Shown piece by piece: positions 1 through 7,150 of a stretch of 13,237 nt of DNA. Within the stretch, counting starts at the first letter, position 1. The number at the start of each line of letters is the position of its first letter. The stretch comes from Bacteroidales bacterium. Its GTDB lineage: Bacteria; Bacteroidota; Bacteroidia; Bacteroidales; VadinHA17. The translations under genes were made by a program, and so were the position numbers. The notes below the pieces were generated by a model. That model was not told the DNA's origin and did no database searches. It saw nothing but the letters and a program-made list of their open reading frames with translations. The DNA is taken from positions 1 to 13,237 of the forward strand of contig JAFGXK010000132.1 in assembly GCA_016936695.1 (NCBI GenBank), read 5' to 3'.

Positions 1-32
1 ACAGGCAAAGGTACGATTTTCGGAAAAAGAAT

Positions 33-40
33 TAATTTTG
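33..40 (+). promoter_or_regulatory. Candidate -7 box of the trpS promoter
   Basis: The octamer TAATTTTG matches the Bacteroidota sigma-ABfr -7 consensus TAnnTTTG at all fixed positions. It lies 20 nt upstream of the first trpS ATG, which would give a leader of roughly 15 nt. No convincing -33 TTG element is visible at the usual distance, and the sequence further upstream is cut by the window edge. This is a motif match only. Confidence 0.4.
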
Positions 41-60
41 CGGGGAATTTTATTGATGCG

Positions 61-1053
61 ATGATGGAAACAGTTGTGAGCGGGATCAGATCGACAGGGA
101 AACTTCACCTGGGGAATTATTACGGTGCGATAAGGAATTTTATAAAAATGCAGAAGGAGAACAGATGCTACTTCTTCATAGCCGACTATCATGCCCTTAC
201 TACTCATCCCAAACCCGACGACCTTCACGGAAACATAAAGCAGGTGCTGGCTGAATACCTGGCATGCGGAATCGACCCGGAAGCAGCCACCCTGTTTATC
301 CAGAGCGATGTTCCCGAAGTCTCTGAACTCTACCTGCTCCTTAATATGAACGCTTATGTCGGAGAACTGGAACGTACAGCTTCATTCAAGGAAAAAATAA
401 GGAAACATCCCGACAATATAAACGCCGGTTTGCTCACTTACCCCGTACTGATGGCTGCGGATATTATAATCCATAAGGCAACCAAAGTCCCGGTGGGAAA
501 GGACCAGGAACAGCATCTCGAAATGACGAGGCGTTTTGCCAGACGGTTCAACTCCATATACGGAGTTGAATACTTCCCGGAACCCGATGCCTATAATTTC
601 GGTATGGAGCTGATCAAGATCCCGGGACTTGACGGAAGCGGGAAAATGGGGAAAAGCGAAGGCAACGGCATATATCTGTCAGATACTCCGCAGGCGATAA
701 GAAAAAAGGTAATGAGCGCAGTCACCGATTCAGGTCCGACTGAAATGGGACAGGCAATGTCGGAACCGGTGAGGAACCTGTTCACAATACTGGAGGTCGT
801 ATCGGAAAAGCAGGTCGTTGATCATTTCCGCGAAAAGCATGCCTCCTGCGCTTTACGTTACGGAGACCTCAAGAAACAACTTGCTGAAGATATTATAATT
901 GCACTGACTCCTATTCGCGAAAAACTGAACGAGATACTTGCAGATAATGAGTATCTTGCAAAAGTGGTAAGGGAAGGAGGGGAAAAAGCCCGGGAAAGTG
1001 CGGCACGCACGGTCAGGGAAGTCAGGGAACTTATTGGCTACAAGCCTTTCTGA
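61..1053 (+). CDS. trpS: Tryptophan--tRNA ligase (TrpRS)
   Basis: This class I aminoacyl-tRNA synthetase (330 aa, normal for bacterial TrpRS) activates tryptophan with ATP and charges tRNA-Trp in the cytoplasm. The ATP-binding HIGH-type signature appears as TGKLHLGN at residues 12-19. The second class I signature is KMGKS at residues 195-199, where the usual motif is KMSKS, so its middle position is glycine. The block VPVGKDQEQHLEMTRRFARRFN is the TrpRS region that follows the tryptophan pocket. Two consecutive ATGs begin the frame (61 and 64) and either could be used; 61 is taken because it keeps the full N-terminus. There is no clear Shine-Dalgarno sequence. A candidate -7 box lies just upstream and two small hairpins follow the stop, so it is probably a single-gene unit. 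Family assignment is firm. Confidence 0.96.
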   Translation: MMETVVSGIRSTGKLHLGNYYGAIRNFIKMQKENRCYFFIADYHALTTHPKPDDLHGNIKQVLAEYLACGIDPEAATLFIQSDVPEVSELYLLLNMNAYVGELERTASFKEKIRKHPDNINAGLLTYPVLMAADIIIHKATKVPVGKDQEQHLEMTRRFARRFNSIYGVEYFPEPDAYNFGMELIKIPGLDGSGKMGKSEGNGIYLSDTPQAIRKKVMSAVTDSGPTEMGQAMSEPVRNLFTILEVVSEKQVVDHFREKHASCALRYGDLKKQLAEDIIIALTPIREKLNEILADNEYLAKVVREGGEKARESAARTVREVRELIGYKPF

Positions 1054-1055
1054 AA

Positions 1056-1087
1056 CAAAAAATAAAAGCCAGGCTTTTGACCTGGCT
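1056..1087 (-). terminator. Hairpin with T-tract on the minus strand, after trpS
   Basis: A perfect 7-bp stem, AGCCAGG (1067-1073) and CCTGGCT (1081-1087), has a 7-nt loop. On the + strand it is preceded by an A-rich run (1056-1067) and is not followed by T residues. Read on the minus strand, the stem is followed by TTTTATTTTTTG, the form of an intrinsic terminator. It would therefore stop transcription moving leftwards towards trpS better than it would stop trpS itself. It may work weakly in both directions. This is seen in sequence; activity is inferred. Confidence 0.4.
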
Positions 1088-1089
1088 GA

Positions 1090-1105
1090 CCTTGAAGGAT
1101 CAAGG
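1090..1105. repeat. Second small inverted repeat downstream of trpS
   Basis: A perfect 6-bp inverted repeat, CCTTGA (1090-1095) and TCAAGG (1100-1105), has loop AGGA. It starts 2 nt after the preceding hairpin, so the trpS trailer could fold into two stacked stem-loops. It is followed by AT-rich sequence but no T-run. It may help end or protect the trpS transcript; a chance hairpin cannot be excluded. Confidence 0.35.
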
Positions 1106-1164
1106 ATATATTGAGATTGCCTGTGTACTTAGGTTAATTCAAATTACGTGCCAAATTATTTCAT

Positions 1165-3843
1165 ATGTCAAGACGGATTGCCATATCTCTTATTGTCCTG
1201 CTTCTCGCAGCGGTAGCACTGGCCGTTTATTTCCTGCATCAGAGCAGAAAGACCATGGCCGCCGATCCCTGGAAGCTTATCGGACAGGATGCAGGTATAG
1301 CAATTGAGACAATTGATCTCCGGAATCTTATCAATTCGTTGACCACAGGAAAAGGTCTTTTCTCGGAATTTGAAAAGGTAAAGGAACTGGCCGGCTTCAG
1401 CTCAGGCCTTAAGTACATTGCCGACCAGATAAACAAACCCGGTTTCAGAAAGCTCCTTCAGGAAGGAACTGCAGTTATATCGTTTCACTCCGGGGAGGAC
1501 GGCCGGCTTACCCCTTTTCTATCAAAGGTGATCCCTGCCGAGACAGGATACAGACACCTCAGGGAAGCTATTGGAGAGGCAGGATTCAGCCAGATCACCG
1601 ATGAAAGGAATGCAGGAAAAAGACTGACCCTGCTGCCTTTCCGTATTGACGACCGGACCGACACTTTGTTTGTGACTCTGAACTCCGGACTTCTTGTATG
1701 CACTACATCCCGTCAGCTTGTTACCAGGGCACTGTCGCAGAATCCCACTGTAACCGATATAAGAAATATTCCCGGATTCTCGAAGATTCTTGTTTCGTCG
1801 GGGAAAAACGAGGACAAGATCTTTATTGTAATGGGGAATCTCCTGAAGACCGCTGAAAGGATTTTTCCGGAAGAAAAATCATCTCTTGCAGCAAGAATTT
1901 CAAAGTTTGGAGGCATTGCAGGAGGTGATATCTTCATAAAGGAAGACGGCCTCTCCATAAGCGGTTACATCGAGGGCAGTGAGAACTCCGAACGGCTTTC
2001 CCGCTTCAGGTCGGCTGAACCTCTTGCCTTCCAGACTTACAGGATACTTCCCTCTGCTACTTCGATGTTTGAAACAATGGTGCTGACTCCCCGTGACGGG
2101 ACGGCAGCAGCCGGAGGAGCGACAGAAAGCCAGGCCGCAACTCTTGCACGCAGGCTGAGGCCCTTCCTGGGCGATGAGATCACCAAAGCCTGGATAGACA
2201 TAAGAAATAATCCGGTTACCCGGAACACACTGGTAATTTACAAACTTAAAAACAGGGTGCAGTGTGAGAATATCTTTCTCGAAATAGCGGGCAGCAGGTC
2301 GGAAAAAGCATACTTCAGGCCCGATGAGCAGACAAATGTGCCGGTGTATCTGACAGGAAAACCGGGTCTCTTGCTGGAACTGGAACCCGGTTTCGCCCCC
2401 GGATTCGACGACTCCTGCTTCGCCTTCCATGATAATTACATGATAACCGGAAATTCATATGCTGCAATATCCCGCCTGCTTTACGACAACATGCTTAACA
2501 AGACACTGGCAAACGAAAGGCTTTACAGGGAATTTGAAAATGGGATACCCTCACGGGCAGGTTACCTTTTCTATTGCGTGCCGGCAAAAAGCCTCGACTA
2601 TTTTTCAGGTTTCTTCGGCCGTGAACTCGCGGAAGGACTCAGAGCCAATAAAGATATTCTCGATAAGGTACAGTCGATCGGATATCAGCTTGCATCCGTA
2701 AACGGAATGGTTTATAATAATCTCACCGTAAGCTATAAAGAGCTTGTAATGGAAGAATCGACAACCGAATGGGAAACACTTCTTGATACTACGGCTGCAA
2801 TTAAACCCTTCTTTTTTACTAACCATAATACGGGTGTGAAGGAAATATTCATACAGGACTCCGGAAACAATGCCTATCTGATAAACACCGCGGGAAGGGT
2901 GCTTTGGAAACTTCCGCTGCGGGAAAGAATCAATGGACCTGTCTATATGATCGACTACTACAGGAATGGCAAATATCAGCTGCTCTTTGCCGGAAAGAAC
3001 AATCTTCACCTGATCGACCGTAACGGGAATTATGTCGACAGATACCCGGTTAGACTTCGATCCCCGGCTACAAGCCCGCTTGCCCTTTTTGACTATGAGA
3101 ACAACGGGACATACAGGCTGGTGATAGCAGGCGAGGATAAGTATGTATACTCCTACGATAAGTCGGGAAATGTGGTGAAGGGATGGGAACCGTTCAGGAC
3201 GGCAGGAACGGTGACATCCGAGCCGGGCTTCTTTAAAGTCTCGGGGAAGGACTTTATTGTTGTGGTTGATGAATCCTCAATCTACTTCCTCGACCGTACC
3301 GGAAAGATCAGACTTACTCCCGATGATGCGGTCACCAAAGCCCCGGGATCGGCCCTGAGACTTTCGCCCGGATCGGGTTCTTCGCTCGTTTGTACCGCCC
3401 CTGATGGAACGGTCCAGACAGTGTCATTCAACGGAGAAGTTAAAAAATTCAGCTTTAGGAAGTTTAGTTTTGACCATTCATTCGATTTTTTTGATGTGGA
3501 TGGCGATGGTTTTGGTGAATATGTTTTCATTGACAGCAGTATGCTGTATCTTTATGACCACAACCAGAAAGAGATGTTTTCGAAGGATTTCGATTCTCCA
3601 GCCCTAATGGGCCCGATCAGTTTCACATTCTCCTCTTCCGACAGGAAGATAGGGGTTTTTGATGCCGGCCGTAACCTGATATGGCTTGTCGACAGCAAGG
3701 GAACGGTAATGAACGGATTCCCGCTCAGGGGAGCTTCGATGTTCTCTATTGGAAAACTGTCCTCTGCTCCGGGTTGGAATCTTATAGTGGGAGGATCCGA
3801 CAGGTTCCTTTACAACTATAGGATCGATAGTTCGGTCAAATAA
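1165..3843 (+). CDS. Membrane-anchored or secreted DUF3352-like / beta-propeller protein
   Basis: An 892-aa protein of unknown exact function. Residues about 4-24 form one hydrophobic segment after MSRR, fitting a signal anchor or uncleaved signal, with no lipobox cysteine; the rest would be periplasmic. Residues about 25-535 resemble the bacterial DUF3352 family (a leading block on the GLFSEFEKVKELAGF pattern, and a second part with LANERLYREFENGIPSRAGY). From about residue 536 the sequence turns into short repeated strands of the type 'YLINTAGRVLWKLPL', 'LHLIDRNGNYVDRYPV', 'YVYSYDKSGNVVKGW', 'LYLYDHNQKEMF' and 'IWLVDSKGTVMNGFPL', as in PQQ/WD-like propellers. DVDGDGFGEY at 777-786 resembles a DxDxDG calcium loop (FG-GAP/VCBS type). 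Its stop is 9 nt from the next start, so the two genes are probably co-translated. A scaffold, chaperone-like or surface-binding role is possible; no enzyme motif is visible. Confidence 0.85.
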   Translation: MSRRIAISLIVLLLAAVALAVYFLHQSRKTMAADPWKLIGQDAGIAIETIDLRNLINSLTTGKGLFSEFEKVKELAGFSSGLKYIADQINKPGFRKLLQEGTAVISFHSGEDGRLTPFLSKVIPAETGYRHLREAIGEAGFSQITDERNAGKRLTLLPFRIDDRTDTLFVTLNSGLLVCTTSRQLVTRALSQNPTVTDIRNIPGFSKILVSSGKNEDKIFIVMGNLLKTAERIFPEEKSSLAARISKFGGIAGGDIFIKEDGLSISGYIEGSENSERLSRFRSAEPLAFQTYRILPSATSMFETMVLTPRDGTAAAGGATESQAATLARRLRPFLGDEITKAWIDIRNNPVTRNTLVIYKLKNRVQCENIFLEIAGSRSEKAYFRPDEQTNVPVYLTGKPGLLLELEPGFAPGFDDSCFAFHDNYMITGNSYAAISRLLYDNMLNKTLANERLYREFENGIPSRAGYLFYCVPAKSLDYFSGFFGRELAEGLRANKDILDKVQSIGYQLASVNGMVYNNLTVSYKELVMEESTTEWETLLDTTAAIKPFFFTNHNTGVKEIFIQDSGNNAYLINTAGRVLWKLPLRERINGPVYMIDYYRNGKYQLLFAGKNNLHLIDRNGNYVDRYPVRLRSPATSPLALFDYENNGTYRLVIAGEDKYVYSYDKSGNVVKGWEPFRTAGTVTSEPGFFKVSGKDFIVVVDESSIYFLDRTGKIRLTPDDAVTKAPGSALRLSPGSGSSLVCTAPDGTVQTVSFNGEVKKFSFRKFSFDHSFDFFDVDGDGFGEYVFIDSSMLYLYDHNQKEMFSKDFDSPALMGPISFTFSSSDRKIGVFDAGRNLIWLVDSKGTVMNGFPLRGASMFSIGKLSSAPGWNLIVGGSDRFLYNYRIDSSVK

Positions 3844-3852
3844 GTGCAGACT

Positions 3853-5304
3853 ATGAAGACAAGGGTGATTTTAAGTATCATTTTTACACTGATTGCGGCG
3901 GATATCACTGCTCAGAACAGTCAGGTCCTTTATTTCATGGACCTTCCCCAGAACCATCTGGTGAATCCCGCCTTCAGGCCTTCAAACCGCATCTACGTTG
4001 GTCTTCCCGGTATCACGGGCATTGATGCCACTGTAAGGAACAACATATTCAGCTTTTCGGATTTTCTTCCCGAAGGCAGGGAGATCAATGAAGCTACCAT
4101 TCCCTTCCTGAACAGCGATTTTGACACACAGGGATTCCTGAGCGGCCTGAAAGAAAAGAATTACTTTGAACCGGACGGTATGGTGCAGCTGCTGGGACTC
4201 GGCTTTTCACCACAGATTGACAATGATCTTTATGTGTTTCTCGATATTAATGATCATGTCAGCGGAGGAATGGTCCTTCCCCGCGATTTTTTCAGGCTGG
4301 TATTCGAAGGCAACCAAAATCTTGCCGGACAAACGTTCGACTTAAGCGCAACCAGGATGAATGCAATGTACTATCGCGAGATAGGAATCGGAGCTTCGAA
4401 AAACATTACTCCGAGACTGAGGTTCGGGGCAAAGGCCAGGGTTCTCTTCGGGATGGCTGCCGCCAATTTAAGGAATTACGGACTGAATCTGATTGTGAAC
4501 GAGGATTATACAAATTCACTTGAAGCCAATATGGCTCTCAACATAAGCGGACCTGTGAATGTTGTCACCGATGAACGGGGCCGTATAGAAGATGTGGATA
4601 TAGATGATGAACGGTTCAATGACGGCCGGGAAATAGCGAAATTCCTTACAAATACCCGAAACGCAGGATTCGGACTCGACCTGGGAGCTGAATTTGTAGC
4701 CACAGAAAGACTTACTCTTTCAGCTTCGATAACCGATGTCGGATTCATAAAATGGACATCGGACCTCTCAAACCTCGAGACCACCGACACAATTATGCTC
4801 AGCGGACTCGATATTCAGGATGTATACAACGGCACTGCAACATTTGATGATGTAACCGGCAGTCTGATCGATTCCCTGAAAAATTCCTTTGTCGCCATTA
4901 ATGACCCGACGCGTTTTACCACAAAACTTCCGGTCGGATTCACTGTCGGGGGAAAATTTGACCTTAATGAAAAATTCTCGGTCGGTTTGCTGTCGTACAC
5001 GCAGATCTCGGATCAGCAGATAAAAGAGGCAGTAACCCTTTCGGGAAACATGAACCTGGGAAATACCCTCACAGCAACACTGGCATACACTGCATGCAAT
5101 CACACTTACGATAACCTTGGTCTGGGAATCGGAGTCAGGGCTTCCGTCTTCCAGTTCTATTTCCTGTGCGACAGGGTTCCGCTCAACTGGAAAAGGACCG
5201 GAGGCAGCGGCGAAGAGATATTCCTTCCTGCCGGATGGAACACTCTGCATGCAAGGCTGGGCATGAACCTCGTCTTCGGAAACAGGGGGAACGACAATTA
5301 TTGA
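3853..5304 (+). CDS. DUF5723-like outer-membrane beta-barrel protein
   Basis: The frame is open from a GTG at 3844 directly after the previous stop, but the ATG at 3853 is the better start. It gives MKTRVILSIIFTLIAADITAQ, a standard signal peptide with likely cleavage before or after the Gln near residue 21, and a 483-aa precursor. The N-terminal part (QVLYFMDLPQNHLVNPAFRP and following) is the pattern I associate with the Bacteroidota family DUF5723. The remainder alternates polar and hydrophobic residues with many GlyXGly and aromatic strand ends (for example RLRFGAKARVLFG, ERLTLSASITDVGFIKW, LGLGIGVRASVFQFYF), and the tail ends in a strand-like ARLGMNLVFG, typical of PorV/SprF-like barrels. 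Close coupling to the propeller gene suggests a joint envelope role. Family call from memory; function unknown. Confidence 0.82.
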   Translation: MKTRVILSIIFTLIAADITAQNSQVLYFMDLPQNHLVNPAFRPSNRIYVGLPGITGIDATVRNNIFSFSDFLPEGREINEATIPFLNSDFDTQGFLSGLKEKNYFEPDGMVQLLGLGFSPQIDNDLYVFLDINDHVSGGMVLPRDFFRLVFEGNQNLAGQTFDLSATRMNAMYYREIGIGASKNITPRLRFGAKARVLFGMAAANLRNYGLNLIVNEDYTNSLEANMALNISGPVNVVTDERGRIEDVDIDDERFNDGREIAKFLTNTRNAGFGLDLGAEFVATERLTLSASITDVGFIKWTSDLSNLETTDTIMLSGLDIQDVYNGTATFDDVTGSLIDSLKNSFVAINDPTRFTTKLPVGFTVGGKFDLNEKFSVGLLSYTQISDQQIKEAVTLSGNMNLGNTLTATLAYTACNHTYDNLGLGIGVRASVFQFYFLCDRVPLNWKRTGGSGEEIFLPAGWNTLHARLGMNLVFGNRGNDNY

Positions 5305-5335
5305 ATAGCTTAAAACCGAATAACTTCAAAACGAA

Positions 5336-5524
5336 ATGACAATTTTAATCCGCATTGTATTAATCAGCATTATAATCTATCTTCTTATAAGACCAATCGT
5401 AAAATTTTTCCAGGGCCTGTATGGACCGGACCAGGGCACCAGACCGGAAAAGAATGACAATCCGAAATCGTCCGGAGTTTCAAAAGAAATCGGTGAGTAT
5501 GTTGATTACGAGGAGGTTGAGTGA
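5336..5524 (+). CDS. Small single-pass membrane protein, DUF4834-like
   Basis: A 62-aa protein with a strongly hydrophobic N-terminal helix (about residues 3-24, rich in Ile and Leu) followed by a basic and aromatic stretch (RPIVKFFQGLYG) and a charged cytoplasmic tail ending GEYVDYEEVE. That architecture and the conserved acidic tail fit the DUF4834 family of tiny Bacteroidota membrane proteins, whose function is unknown. It begins 31 nt after the barrel gene on the same strand with no terminator between, so it is probably the last gene of that transcript. Its stop is only 4 nt from the stop of the convergent mlaF. Confidence 0.75.
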   Translation: MTILIRIVLISIIIYLLIRPIVKFFQGLYGPDQGTRPEKNDNPKSSGVSKEIGEYVDYEEVE

Positions 5525-5528
5525 AATT

Positions 5529-6284
5529 TTATAAGGACGATTTTCTCAGTTGTTTTGCCAGCGCGTTTGCAAAAACAAAATCATTCAGGGTGTTGCAGTC
5601 GGAATCGAGTATCTCCTTGTTGGTGCCTTCCCAGCAAAGGATGCCGTCGCTCAGGAATATAATCTTTTCACCTATCTGCATCACCGAATTCATATCGTGA
5701 GTATTTACGATGGTGGTCATGGAGTATTCATCAGTGATCTCCTTGATAAGTTCGTCTATAAGGATTGCCGTAAGAGGATCGAGACCTGAGTTGGGCTCGT
5801 CGCAAAACAGGTATTTGGGATTAAGGGCTATTGCCCTTGCAATTGCCACTCTCTTTTTCATTCCTCCCGATATTTCGGAGGGAAACAGGCTGTTTGCATT
5901 CTTTATATTCACTCTGTCGAGACAGAAGTTCACTCTTTCAGTCTTTTCCTCAAGGCTCTGGTCGGTGAACATGTCGAGAGGAAACCTCACGTTTTCTTCA
6001 ACTGTGCGGGAATCAAACAATGCGCTTCCCTGAAAAAGCATGCCTATCTGCTTCCTGATCTCCTTTCTCTCGTGGAACTCAAGCTGGCTGAACAGCTTTT
6101 CATCGTACCAGATCTCGCCGCTGTCGATTTCGTGAAGACCGACGATCGACTTTAGCAGGACAGTCTTGCCTGAGCCGCTCCTTCCGATAATGAGGTTGGT
6201 CTTGCCTGCTTCGAAGGTAACTGAAATATCCTCGAGCACCGATTTGCCGTTGAATGACTTGTTCAGCTTTTCCACCCTTATCAT
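5529..6284 (-). CDS. mlaF: Mla/MCE-type ABC transporter ATP-binding protein
   Basis: A 251-aa ABC ATPase of the MlaF family, which powers phospholipid transport between the inner and outer membranes from the cytoplasmic face. All nucleotide-binding motifs are intact: Walker A GRSGSGKT (34-41), Q-loop Gln85, signature SGGMKKR (139-145), Walker B YLFCDE (158-163), D-loop SGLDP (166-170) and switch His196. The SGGM form (Met after GG) and 'PNSGLDP' are typical of MlaF rather than of importer ATPases. Its ATG overlaps the stop of mlaE in an ATGA arrangement, implying translational coupling. No mlaD (MCE substrate-binding) gene follows, because the next gene converges from the other strand; that partner must be elsewhere. 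Cargo is inferred from the family. Confidence 0.93.
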   Translation of the reverse strand: MIRVEKLNKSFNGKSVLEDISVTFEAGKTNLIIGRSGSGKTVLLKSIVGLHEIDSGEIWYDEKLFSQLEFHERKEIRKQIGMLFQGSALFDSRTVEENVRFPLDMFTDQSLEEKTERVNFCLDRVNIKNANSLFPSEISGGMKKRVAIARAIALNPKYLFCDEPNSGLDPLTAILIDELIKEITDEYSMTTIVNTHDMNSVMQIGEKIIFLSDGILCWEGTNKEILDSDCNTLNDFVFANALAKQLRKSSL

Positions 6285-7027
6285 GACAGAAGTAGTTGGG
6301 TTAGGATTACGTTGAAGAGCAGGATCAGGATGCTGCTGTGGACCACTGCTTTTGTGCTTGCCTGACCGACTTCGAGCGACCCGCCCTCGATCCGGTATCC
6401 GTGAAAGGCCGATACCGTAGCGATGATGAATGCAAAAAAGAGAGTCTTTATAATGGCGTAGGTCACATAGTAGGGGATAAAGGCATACTGGATGCCGTAG
6501 ATATAATCCTGCGAGGTAATAACTCCAGCCGAGGTGCCGGCTATCCAGCCGCCTACGATTCCGACTGATATGCTTATGAGAGTAAGGACAGGGTTGAAAA
6601 GGAGCGTGGCGATTATCTTTGGCAGGATAAGGTAGGATGCCGAATTGACGCCCATGGTCTCAAGTGCGTCGATCTGCTCGGTAACCCTCATGGTCCCGAT
6701 CTCTGAAGCAATGCTCGATCCAACTTTTCCGGCCAGTATCAGTCCGGCTATAGTCGATGAGAACTCGAGAAGAATAGAATCGCGGCAGCCAAGCCCGATC
6801 AGGTAAGTGGGATATATGGGATTCTCGGTGTTATAAGCGGTTTGAAGAGTAATCACCGCACCCATGAAAAATGATATTATGGATATTATTCCAACCGAAT
6901 TGAGTCCCAGAAATACCATTTCATGCATCGTCTGCTTGTAATAGACATATGGTTTTTCGGGACGGGAAAATACTTTCTTGAGAAGAATGAAATAACCTCC
7001 GACCTGCTCCAGGAATCTGATGATCAT
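6281..7027 (-). CDS. mlaE: MlaE-family ABC transporter permease
   Basis: A 248-aa inner-membrane permease of the MlaE family. The conserved coupling-region signature ASEIGTMRVTEQIDALETMG spans residues 107-126, followed by SYLILPK. Hydrophobic helices are visible at about 41-65, 85-103, 135-165, 190-208 and 228-247, after an amphipathic N-terminal segment, as expected for the family. It would pair as a dimer with MlaF to move phospholipids through an MCE-protein channel. The stop overlaps the mlaF start by 4 nt. The ATG at 7025-7027 gives a family-typical N-terminus. It is the first gene of the leftward pair and is divergent from the GDP-mannose gene. Confidence 0.93.
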   Translation of the reverse strand: MIIRFLEQVGGYFILLKKVFSRPEKPYVYYKQTMHEMVFLGLNSVGIISIISFFMGAVITLQTAYNTENPIYPTYLIGLGCRDSILLEFSSTIAGLILAGKVGSSIASEIGTMRVTEQIDALETMGVNSASYLILPKIIATLLFNPVLTLISISVGIVGGWIAGTSAGVITSQDYIYGIQYAFIPYYVTYAIIKTLFFAFIIATVSAFHGYRIEGGSLEVGQASTKAVVHSSILILLFNVILTQLLLS

Positions 7028-7047
7028 GATCTCTTTTTAATGACCGA

Positions 7048-7055
7048 TAAATTTA
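7048..7055 (-). promoter_or_regulatory. Weak candidate -7 box for mlaEF
   Basis: On the minus strand TAAATTTA matches TAnnTTTG at all but the final base and sits 20 nt upstream of the mlaE ATG. No TTG-type -33 box is clear. The surrounding region is very AT-rich, so the match may be accidental. Confidence 0.22.
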
Positions 7056-7083
7056 CGAATATTTATATGATTTTGTCTAATCT

Positions 7084-7100
7084 GATTCCAAAAGGGAATC
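7084..7100. repeat. Inverted repeat in the mlaE/manC divergent spacer
   Basis: A perfect 6-bp inverted repeat, GATTCC (7084-7089) and GGAATC (7095-7100), is separated by AAAAG. Its right edge is 12 nt upstream of the manC -7 box, where the -33 region would lie, so it could be an operator controlling manC and perhaps mlaE. No regulator is encoded in the window. Function is inferred from position only. Confidence 0.35.
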
Positions 7101-7112
7101 GACAATAAATAG

Positions 7113-7120
7113 TATATTTG
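7113..7120 (+). promoter_or_regulatory. -7 promoter box of the GDP-mannose gene
   Basis: TATATTTG is an exact match to the Bacteroidota -7 consensus TAnnTTTG. It places the transcription start near 7127 and a short leader before the ATG at 7151. It also shows that the in-frame TTG at 7118, the leftmost possible start, lies inside the promoter and is not a start codon. A good -33 element is not obvious. Confidence 0.55.
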
Positions 7121-7150
7121 CGTAGTTTTATCCCAAAAGCAATATTTCTG

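Noticed and set aside
1900..2430. 176-codon open frame on the - strand
   Set aside because: Antisense to the DUF3352-like/propeller gene, with no domain pattern and no sign of its own promoter; treated as a shadow.
3844..3852. GTG start for the beta-barrel gene directly after the preceding stop
   Set aside because: The ATG at 3853 begins a normal signal peptide (MKTR...) and is a better start; the GTG adds only MQT.
4768..5250. 160-codon open frame on the - strand
   Set aside because: Antisense to the beta-barrel gene, composition unlike a real protein, no supporting context.
5553..5574. TTTTGC/GCAAAA inverted repeat near the mlaF end as a terminator
   Set aside because: The 6-bp stem is AT-rich with a 10-nt loop, lies inside the mlaF coding region and has no convincing T-tract in either useful direction.
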